From: Gonocerus acuteangulatus
Lineage: Eukaryota; Arthropoda; Insecta; Hemiptera; Coreidae
DNA length: 64,000 nt
Direction of reading: 5' to 3'
Assembly: GCA_946811695.1 (NCBI GenBank)
Contig: OX328130.1
Span: forward strand, 68,556,745 to 68,620,744
Shown: positions 55,867-64,000 of the stretch, piece by piece
Position numbering within the stretch: position 1 is the stretch's first letter
How the letters are laid out: each line of letters opens with the position of its first letter
Translations under genes and position numbers: made by a program
The notes under the pieces: model-generated
What the model saw: the letters and a program-made list of their open reading frames with translations, nothing else
Told to the model about the DNA's origin: nothing
Database searches by the model: none

Positions 55867-55867
<1 letters not shown>

Positions 55868-55917
<50 letters not shown>
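55868..55917. repeat. (TA)n microsatellite
   Basis: TA tract of about 50 bp. Confidence 0.95.
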
Positions 55918-55922
<5 letters not shown>

Positions 55923-56110
55923 ATCGTCTCTAGAATATGTCCTGAATATCGTGGTAAGGCCTCAAAATAAAATATTAAAAATTGCGAATAAAAGACCCAA
56001 TCCAAAATGCTGTATTTTAATTCATCCTGGCAATCGATGTGGAGAAGTAGGACACCATTTACATTTCAAATATTTCCCAAGAATGTAATATTTTATTATG
56101 TTTATTTTAC

Positions 56111-56165
56111 AATTTTCCGTTGAAGTAGTTCCAGTAAAACGACTTCAACGGAAAATTGAGCGCTA
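56111..56165. repeat. Short palindrome, 17-bp stem
   Basis: caattttccgttgaagt and acttcaacggaaaattg separated by about 15 bp. Confidence 0.9.
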
Positions 56166-56377
56166 AAAGGAAATTCTCCGTTGAGTGGTTCCAAGAAAAG
56201 TGTATATTCCGTCGTGCAATAAATGATGGAGTCATATTGTTTTCTTTGAAATTTCTGGCTAGGAAAATTCTTGGACAGTTTGTCAGAAAATGGATGACAA
56301 TAATTTCCTCTTAATATTTTCTTTATTTGATATATAATATTTTATTTACTCAGTCAACTATGAAGTTTGAGTCAAAG

Positions 56378-56488
56378 TATGAATAAACTTTGTTTTTTTA
56401 GTTTAGATGTGTAGTTTTATAAAGTTTGAGTCTCAAACTATATAAAACTACACATCTAAACTAAAAAAAAAACAAAGTTTATTCAAGA
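56378..56488. repeat. Palindrome, ~45-bp arms
   Basis: gaataaactttgttttttta / gtttagatgtgtagttttat and its inverse (ataaaactacacatctaaac ...), with an inner aagtttgag/ctcaaact pair. AT-rich; not next to a TA tract. Confidence 0.9.
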
Positions 56489-56523
56489 GAATTAATAACC
56501 GAAATAACTTAGTAACAATACCT

Positions 56524-56572
56524 ATTTATTTATGAGCGGCCGTAACTAAGGCGACTCGCTCAGAACAAAATA
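56524..56572 (-). ncRNA. Retroelement 3'-tail hairpin, locus d
   Basis: Stem tgagcg (56533-56538) / cgctca (56557-56562), loop agtcgccttagttacggc on the minus strand, next to tttatttatttat on the plus strand. AT-rich sequence to about 56900 may be the 3' UTR. Confidence 0.6.
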
Positions 56573-56966
56573 TTACATACATATACATCTAATTAAATTT
56601 AACACATTTTTATCGAAATGTACACATGGAAATTTATATACACATCAGTAAGCAATTCATTATACATCTATTTATAAGAAAATACAATATATCTGAATAT
56701 ATGAAAATACAATATTACAATATATCTGAATATATTAAAATACAATAATGCATACAGTTTATACAAATAATCAATTATGTTTACAGAATTTTACAAGGTA
56801 ACAAGTTAAGGGATTTTACACTCCTTTAGTTTTATATTGTCAAATGTTGTAAGATTTTAGTATAGTACGGCTGTATAGTTTTAATATTTTAAGACTTAGA
56901 TGGTATAAATAAAAAAGTCTCTTTTGTTAGACACACTTATAAAGATATATTTTTATTTTATTTATT

Positions 56967-56970
<4 letters not shown>

Positions 56971-57011
<41 letters not shown>
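56971..57011. repeat. (TA)n microsatellite
   Basis: TA tract of about 40 bp. Confidence 0.95.
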
Positions 57012-57014
<3 letters not shown>

Positions 57015-57169
57015 CATATAGACAGTAACTATATAGGCAGATTGCTAATTTTTGTTATTTTGATGCGATCGTATGGGCAGATAATGGCAGATGAATTTTG
57101 TTCTAAAATTTACTTTAACACGTCAAGTTTGAAAAGTGATCTTCCACATCTCGGAAGAAGCCACAGCTT

Positions 57170-57370
57170 TTTTAGCGCGGTTCCTCCATCCTTCCATAGG
57201 GAGGAACACCGCTTATAAGGTTGACCTCATGACATTTCATTCGAATAGGTCATTCACGACTGATCTAAACAAAGCAATAACTGTTTTTATTATACGTCTT
57301 CAAAATTAAACGAGGCGTATGAACGGAACCGAGCTAAGATGACGCAGTTCCTGCGAGTTTGGCTTTCTGT
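57170..57370. mobile_element. Family E, minimal copy
   Basis: tttttagcgcggttcctcca and accgcttataaggttgacct at the left, gaacggaaccgagctaagat / gacgcagttcctgcgagttt at the right: both ends of family E brought within 200 bp. Confidence 0.7.
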
Positions 57371-57434
57371 AATCATATCTGTTCTTAATGCTTATTTAAA
57401 TTTCGTAACTTATAGCGTTTTAAAACGCTCTATT

Positions 57435-58332
57435 TATAGTCCGAGAGCCAGTAACCGCACGATTAATGAAGTGTTTTATGCACCTTGAAATTTTGCAATA
57501 ATATAATATACCTCTTGGGTAGATAAGAAGGTAAATATGTGTTTCCTTTGAACACCAGTTACTGCGCATAGGGGAAGGGTGCAAAAAAATATTTCCCAAA
57601 AATAGAGTTTTAATCAGAAGCCAACTATCTTTAATGTAAAATTAAGACAATTTTACAATGAATAATAAATATGGCAGACACTTTGAAGGTGATAACACGT
57701 AAAAAAAAAAAACCTAATTGTTTGTATTCTCATATTAAATGAGAGTTTTATTCGCCATTTAAACCGGAACAGCTGTACAAGATCATGTGAGCAAGAACGA
57801 ATGAGAGCGCAGAGAATAACCACAACTGCGCGGTGCTCTCATTCACTCTTACGGTTAAGCGCAGTGTATTGCAGTCTATCATAGGCAACATTTATTTTCA
57901 TGTTTCCATATAGTTAAACCCCACAAAAGTGTCTGCCCTTTTGTAATTATCTTCAAATATGTTTATTGAAGACGCTGTTTACATCGCAGCGTGAATAAAG
58001 CACTTCATTTAATATTAAAAATAAAAACTACGTACTATGTTTTTTTTTTCTTTTTTTTAATTTACATTTTAGCCCCCTTAAAAGTGCCTGCCTTATTTAT
58101 TATTAATTTTGAAGTTGCCTTAATTTGCAATTTATTTCATTAATAATAGTTGGCTTCTGAATAAAATAATAAAAAATAATAAAAACTCTACTTTTGGGCA
58201 ATATTGTTTCGCACCTTTCCCCTATGCGCAGTACCTGGTGCACCAAGGTATTTCCAGGAAACACATATTTACCTTCTTATCTACCCAAGAGGTGCATTAT
58301 TGCAAAATTTCAGGGTGCATAAAACACTTCAT
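57435..58332. mobile_element. Foldback MITE family J
   Basis: Left arm tatagtccgagagccagtaa ... gtgttttatgcaccttgaaa ... aaggtaaatatgtgtttcct ... ctgcgcataggggaagggtg; the right arm is its inverse for about 200-250 bp. The right extremity beyond cacttcat is lost but preserved in the half copy at 28038-28481. The centre carries ccggaacagctgtacaagat. No ORF. Confidence 0.88.
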
Positions 58333-58674
58333 AAAACTATTAGTGTTTTGCCCAATTTGACTTATGTGTGGCTTTTTCGGCCAACTTACAGGAGGGGAAA
58401 AATTTATTAATTTTTTCTCCTCTTTTTTAAAATGATATAGCACTCATTTAGAGTAGTGTGTAATTTCCATAATTCTCACAGTCAGCCTAAATGAATGGGG
58501 AAAATCATGCTGTTTCTAGATCCTGTAGCTAATATAGTGTGAGGATCACAAACTAGGTAATCTAAAACACTGCTTTAAATAATAAGGTTTTCTTCTGCTT
58601 CGGCACCATTGTACCTACTGTTTAAGATGCAGCATCTCTGTCCTAGCTTTAATGATTAAGCGGAATGCGTAAAG

Positions 58675-59553
58675 CAGGCTACAGACTGTCAGGCAGGCCT
58701 GTCAGTTAGACCTGAACAGGCCGGTCGCCTGAACGTGTATATATTCCGGCCGACCGAACAGTCTTAGGCTGCACCTACATTGGACCCGTATTTCTCCCGA
58801 ACCGATCCAATCCGATTTCGTTTGATCGAGAACGGCCGACGTGAGTGCCTACACTGGTCTCGACCCGATCCGATCCGATTTAGTCACAGCTCGCCAGTAA
58901 TGACCTCGTAGTAAAGTGAAAATATCACCTAAAGTAAGAAATATCACCTAATAATCATAGAAACTTTCGATTAGATCGAATGTTGGAGGAAAGAGAAGTT
59001 TTGGTATTCATATTCTAAAATTATTTATAATAAAGGTAACTAGAAGGTTGTAAGCATTGGAAGGTTATAAACATTAGAGGTTATAAACATTGGATGGTTA
59101 TAATCATCTTTCCACGCAATGTAATAAACAAGGGAAACAAAAAGCAAAAATGTGAATCGACAAAGTTGTTTTAAATGTTATTTCCTTTGATTTAAAAAAA
59201 AAAAAATTCATTGAAATCAGTTAAGATTTAGAACATGTACCTAAACCTTTTTGAAACACAATATGTGGGTTGGCGCCATTTTGCTTCGTCGGTCCGAAAT
59301 CGGTCTAGGAACAAACATGTTTGAATGGCCAAGAAACGGTGGCCATCGGATTGGATCGAATCGGGTCGGTTCGAAACCAATTTTCATTGAGATGCATGTG
59401 TTCGTTTTTTTCCGACAGTTGGTGGCTATTGGATCGGATCGGAACGGGTCCAGTCTATGTGCCCCCTGAACTGACGGACCGGCCGGAATATATACACGTT
59501 CAGGCGACCGGCTTTCAGAAGGACTGTTCAGTTATAACTCACAGGCCTGGCTG
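58675..59553. mobile_element. TIR element K (possibly two nested MITEs)
   Basis: Both arms share cggtcgcctgaacgtgtata / tattccggccg as inverted copies, flanked outside by caggctac.../...caggcctggctg and inside by a second inverted pair (ggacccgtatttctcccgaa against ggatcggaacgggtcc). The inner pair is rich in gatccgatcc-type words. No TSD found. 879 bp without transposase. Confidence 0.75.
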
Positions 59554-59559
59554 AAGAAT

Positions 59560-61060
59560 AGGGATAGATTGTAAATAGAAATCGCGATTATTGCAGGATT
59601 TCATCGTTTGCATGACAGTTATTAACCACGTGGGTTGACATATGCTTCGACGGAATCGAACATTGTATATTTACCGAAACAATATTTATCCCCCCCCCCC
59701 CCCCAGCACCAATAGCAAAAAATCTCTACCAATCCTGGGCTTTACCGCATTCCTCCTGCCGTCTGGATGATTGGAGAATATTTTTAGCCGCCATGTCAAT
59801 AGCAGAACCGTATGATTGAGCATTATGAAACATTCCTTCGCCAGCTTTCAATCAAACAAGGCTTGGTATAAATCTTTTTGAGCATTCTTCTCTCCGTAGC
59901 GTTCTGTCAATATCCCATTTACACCTTTATTGATAACGTTCCATACATATCGGCTTGTAAAGACAATAGTAATATAAATATTTTCAGAGGGAATCTGAAA
60001 TATCCATCTGGAGGACATATTGGATATTTTTTAATCAATTATCACTCACAGTTTCTTTAGTCTATTTTCAGAATCGAAATGGACAGGAAAACTGGGATGA
60101 CATTCCGATAACGTGATATTGCGATGTGGATATTTCTTACCCCATAGGGCAAAAAACTCCCCAGAAACCAGGGAATGAAAAAGTTAAAATTTAACCATTA
60201 AAAGAAATCTTTTACTTAAATGGTTTAACTTATTTAGGAACGTCTAAAATTATGCAAATGAAAATAAAAGTTAAAATAATGCTTTTATTTTTCTCAATGT
60301 GAAATAAAAGTTTTCAGTATTTTAATCAAGAATTTCAGGGTTTCGTTGGTTTACAATACCTGGAATACTAGTAAGAAAGAAAATACACACTTCCATACCC
60401 GTATTAACTAGGACTTATCCTACACCCCTAGCCCAGCAACTCAAGTAAGTGTTGAAAGAGCCTTTTCAACCCTAAAGTATATATAAATTATTATAGATAT
60501 CATCTAAATTTCACAAATTTACAGGATAAATTATTATACAAATTGAAATAAGTGAATGTTCTTTGTTTAAAAATTTATTTTTGTTTATTAATAAAAATAT
60601 ATTAGTTGATACAAAATATAAAAAATAAAGATTAGAAGGTTTAATTTATTCCTTTAAACTTTTGCCTATTAAGTATTGTAATATCAATTACTTTAAAACT
60701 TTTATTTTTTAGGTTGATGTTTTTTAAAAAAAGTTTGAACCTAAAAAGTTATTTTATAACTTTTTCTCTTTCAAATTAAAATAAAAGTGAAAGTTTAAAA
60801 AATACTCTTTAAAAATAAAAGTTAACAATTATTTTCGACCCCTGCCAGAAATTTTTCATGTCCATTAATAACATTTTTTTTTTCGAGTACTTCCTTATGT
60901 CCAAATGTAACCAAAATTTAAACCTCATAGTTTTGCTGAATTACAAGCATCTTGAAAATATTTCAATTGAATCCAACAATTTCGAGTACCCGAACCGAAA
61001 AGCTATTTTTATCGACTTTTCTCAAATATGGTTACAGACATCACGTATAAGAACTTATTT
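59560..61060. other. Unassigned stretch
   Basis: AT-rich, with a 14-C run near 59691-59704. Short frames (59878-60060, 60858-61088) show no domain. No host gene can be supported. Confidence 0.4.
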
Positions 61061-61061
61061 T

Positions 61062-61110
61062 ATTTATTTATTTGTTTCAGACCCGTAACTTAGGCGATGG
61101 TCTCTTTTCA
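61062..61110 (-). ncRNA. Retroelement 3'-tail hairpin, locus e
   Basis: Stem agacc (61079-61083) / ggtct (61099-61103), loop atcgcctaagttacg on the minus strand, next to tttatttatttgttt. A-rich sequence follows to about 61250. Confidence 0.6.
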
Positions 61111-61261
61111 TAGGTCTATAATATTAAAAATCAGTCACAGTCTGGAAAAAAAAATAAATATAAAATAAATTAAAAAAAAATAAAGAAAGAAAAAAATAAT
61201 AATAATAACTAAAAAAAAACAATATGAAAAAATAAACAAAAAAAATCCTCATATTATCGTA

Positions 61262-62255
61262 TTTTGATCTAACGCAGGAACAGGATACAGTCACTCTAGT
61301 GGTAGAAAGCGCTCCTTGCGGCGGCTTTGTGAACCTACGTCTGCCGGCTTTTCTATTCAAATATATTACAAATTAAACCCCCGCTTTCCGATTGACCGAT
61401 TCAGCTCATTTTTACAACACTTCTTTCTCATGAGTTACCCACGACGTATACAGCGTTTCGTTACAATACAGCAGAAATTACGACCGGTATGAGTATATTA
61501 GGAATTTGGGTCCGGTGTAAACCCCCCCCTTCTAATGAACCGATTTAGTTTCTTTTTACAACACATATTTACCTGTAGATTACCACTACGAATACCGAGT
61601 TTCGTCCAAATATACCAAAAATCACGGCTGGTAGTGGCGAATTGGTATTGTGGGTCCGGAGTAAACGCCCCCTCCTAATGAACCGATTTCGTTTATTTTT
61701 ACAACACATATTTATCTGTGGATTAGCACTACGAATACCGAGTTTCGTCGAAATATACCAAAAATCACGGCTGGTAGTGGCGAATTGGTATTGTGGGTCC
61801 GGAGTAAACCCCCCCTTCTAATAACCCGATTTAGTTCATTTTTATATCTCACTTTTCTCTCTATATTAACACTACGAATACCAAGTTTCGTTGAAATATA
61901 ACAAATATTACGGCTGACATAGTCAAATAAGTGTTTTGGGTTCGGGGTAAACCCCCCCTTCTGGTGGACCGACTTTGGTGGTTAACGAACTCGTTCAATC
62001 GTTTGCTAATTGAATGCTATATACCAAGTTTCGTGACGAAAAAACAAAAACTCCGGCCGCTATCGTGTTAACAGACACATATATATATATGCATATATAT
62101 ATATATATATATATATAGATATATATAAATTTTAACGGGGGTCATTTTCGGTGTCTACTAGGTAGGATCGATAAAGATTTGAAGAAATTTTTCAAAAATT
62201 CCGTCATGAGTCCAACCTCAATAGCTACTTTCCTTCGGAGGAAAGTGCTAAAATG
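61262..62255 (-). mobile_element. Family H, copy 2 (longest)
   Basis: Reverse orientation relative to 20965-21800. Five diverged units of about 143 bp, recognised by the runs aaaccccccc (61376, 61520, 61665, 61806, 61950), each followed by a ccgatttagtt-type phrase and cgaataccgagtttcgt. Then gttaacagacac, (TA)n (62080-62120), gaccccc-type phrase and the terminus ctactttccttcggaggaaa. Confidence 0.8.
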
Positions 62256-62424
62256 AGATAAAACAATAAGCAATAAGATAATATAACAAAGTTAAAAAAT
62301 AAGTGCCTAAAAATAAATAATATAAATACAAATTTTACTTTTGTTCAGGACAAATGTTAATTTAAAGGATGTTGTTGAATTTAAGATTTAAATCGAGATT
62401 TTATTATATTTAAATTGAGGTTGT

Positions 62425-62715
62425 TTAAATTTGAATGTAAATGTTGTTAGTCTTTAAATGTTGGAGTATTGTGTTGATGTGAGGGCTACCTGGTGATAAT
62501 ATGTCAATTAAGTTATGTGGTATTTGCAAGTTGTTTCTCAGTCTACAGTCTATAAGAATGTGTTTTACTGTAAGATCCTCATTACAATGCCTACATCTTG
62601 GTCTGTCTGTCTTTTGCATTAGATATCCATGGGTCAGTAAGCAGTGACCAATTCTAAGCCTGGTTAATACTACTTGTTCCCGTCTTGTGAGGTTTTCGTT
62701 TAACCAGGCTCTTTT
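62425..62715 (-). pseudogene. I-like ORF2 C-terminus fragment
   Basis: From about 62715: WLNENLTRREQVVLTRLRIG, HCLLTHGYLMQKTDRPRCRH, CNEDLTVKHILIDC ... SPHINTILQHLKTNN, stop at 62425. CxHC-type motif (C-x2-C-x8-H-x4-C) and LTRLRIGH segment as in the intact ORF2. Close to the fragment at 42085-42237. Everything upstream of the C-terminal domain is absent. Confidence 0.87.
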
Positions 62716-62942
62716 TTATTGTTATTACTGATTATTACAACAATATGAGTTAATATATTTCTAGTAATATTGCTGGTTCTGTTATAATGACATTGTGAAG
62801 CTTGATGTGGGAATATGAACAATTACAAAACCCACAATAGTAATGCATTAAAGAAAAAATAAATAAATAAATAAAAAGATAATATAAAATAATAATGAAA
62901 CAACTGTAAACAATTTTAAATGAAAATATAACACACTTTGTG

Positions 62943-63260
62943 CACTGCAGATGTTAAAGCAAATTGTCTCTAGGCCACCTCCGCTTCAGCCTTCTATGGG
63001 GATTTTGGAACGAGGATAGAGAATTTATCAAAGGATTTGGATGGCCTGGGAGATTGGAATGGAACTTCTGATAGACTGATTTTGCCAGGGATTGGATGAA
63101 GGGGATATTGAAGTCATTATGGAGGGTTAAGTTCGAGACATAGTAAGGAGCATTGGATATTTTTCGAAGGATTTTGGATTGTATTGTTTGTATTCTGTAG
63201 GAATTGGAAGGTTTAGTGGAACCCCATAGTTCTAGTCCATAAGTCCATATTGGTCGGAGT
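62943..63260 (-). pseudogene. Jockey-like RT thumb/C-terminal fragment, no ATG
   Basis: Frame from about 63260: RPIWTYGLELWGSTKPSNSY, IQTIQSKILRKISNAPYYVS, NLTLHNDFNIPFIQSLAKS, ending KRRWPRDNLL, stop near 62961. It closely parallels the fragment at 29737-30245 (RPIWTYGIELWGSAKPSN..., HWPRDNLL). Truncated upstream at a breakpoint near 63262, after which the sequence no longer matches. Non-functional. Confidence 0.85.
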
Positions 63261-63559
63261 GTTTATAACCCGTCTTAACTTGTTTTCAGTTTTAGTCCAT
63301 TCTTTTTGTCAGTCGTCCAGTATGATGGTTTGTGCTATGATACATAAATCTGAATTTCTTGTATAACAGTTTGTGCTGTTTTGGAGTTTTTGGTTTTATA
63401 TCTGTGTATCTATTACTGAAGAACACTCATTACGACATTTAGTTTTGGGCACTTCTGTGAAGATGTTTCAATTACCCGAATTTATATTTTGATTGATGCA
63501 TATTTTTGAAAGTTGTTGATATCGTCCCTACCATGTCAAACTATCGAATATCATAAATC

Positions 63560-64000
63560 TCTTTTTAGCACTTTCCTCCGAAGGAAAGTAGCTATTGAGG
63601 TTGGACTCATGACGGAATTTTTGAAAAATGTCTTCAAATCTTTATCGATCCTACCTAGTAGACACCGAAAATGACCCCCGTTAAAATTTATATATATATA
63701 TATATATATATATGTCTGTTAACACGATAGCGGCCAGAGTTTTTGTTTTTTCGTCACGAAACTTGGTATATAGCATTCAATTAGCAAACGATTGAACGAG
63801 TTCGTTAACCACCAAAGTCGGTCCACCGGAAGGGGGGGTTTACCCCGAACCCAAAACACTAATTTGACTATGTCAGCCGTAAAATTTTTTATATTTCAAC
63901 GAAACTTGGTATTAGTAGTGGTAATATAGACAGAAAAGTGAGATATAAAAATGAACTAAATCGGTTCATTAGAAGGGGGGGGGGGGGGGGTTTACTCCGG
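63560..64000 (+). mobile_element. Family H, copy 3, cut by the window edge
   Basis: tagcactttcctccgaagga, gctattgaggttggactcat, (TA)n (63691-63712), gtctgttaacacgatagcgg, then the first two tandem units with G-runs (63833 and 63975). It is the inverse of 61262-62255, with about 1.3 kb between. Confidence 0.85.

Overview
The window looks like repeat-dense nuclear DNA of an arthropod, most likely an insect. The evidence is eukaryotic: non-LTR retrotransposons of several lineages, tRNA- and 5S-rRNA-derived SINEs with pol III boxes, many short terminal-inverted-repeat (TIR) DNA elements, long (TA)n tracts and minisatellites. I see no host protein-coding gene that I can name, no intact tRNA or rRNA gene, and no bacterial or viral gene. 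The species cannot be fixed from the sequence; a hemipteran-like insect is only a guess.

The one clearly intact coding unit is a two-ORF non-LTR retrotransposon on the minus strand (about 6.0-12.45 kb). ORF1 is a nucleic-acid-binding protein with three zinc knuckles. ORF2 has endonuclease, reverse transcriptase and RNase H domains followed by a Cys/His motif, and all catalytic residues I can check are present. Related 3' remnants lie at 42.1, 48.7-49.2, 62.4-62.7 and 62.9-63.3 kb. More distant lineages are at 4.5-5.35, 14.46-14.81, 18.8-19.65, 29.56-30.25 and 45.3 kb; four of these have recognisable target-site duplications (TSDs).

Layout: 0.5-1.15 kb, MITE M1 with 8-bp TSD. 1.9-4.5 kb, an 18-bp and a 100-bp tandem array, then a retrotransposon 3' end. 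6-12.45 kb, the intact retrotransposon. 13-13.7 kb, a Tigger-like element with an HTH remnant. 14.4-20.4 kb, an R1-like 3' end, SINEs, a Harbinger-like MITE and hAT-like pieces. 21-25.5 kb, family H, a Helitron-like end and Tigger-like copy D1. 25.8-27.6 kb, a SINE and two long palindromes in TA repeats. 28-32.5 kb, foldback element J, SINEs, a retrotransposon fragment and a 5S-derived fragment. 33.2-41.2 kb, family E elements; one is a nested composite holding a hAT-like MITE, a piggyBac-like MITE and a 56-bp array. 42-46.5 kb, a retrotransposon 3' UTR amplified in tandem, a 5S SINE and a third large palindrome. 47.8-55.1 kb, retrotransposon tail, Tigger-like D2, M1 and D3; D3 carries a 15-unit internal satellite. 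55-64 kb, further MITEs, family H in inverted orientation and retrotransposon fragments.

The main threads are: (1) transposon-to-satellite conversion at three independent loci, in one of which (D3) the single-copy precursor and its flanking direct repeat can be read; (2) long palindromes embedded in (TA)n, two of which carry a hammerhead-ribozyme-like motif in both arms; (3) a hairpin of conserved loop and changing stem next to AAATAAATA-type tails at five loci; (4) tail modules shared among SINEs with different heads.
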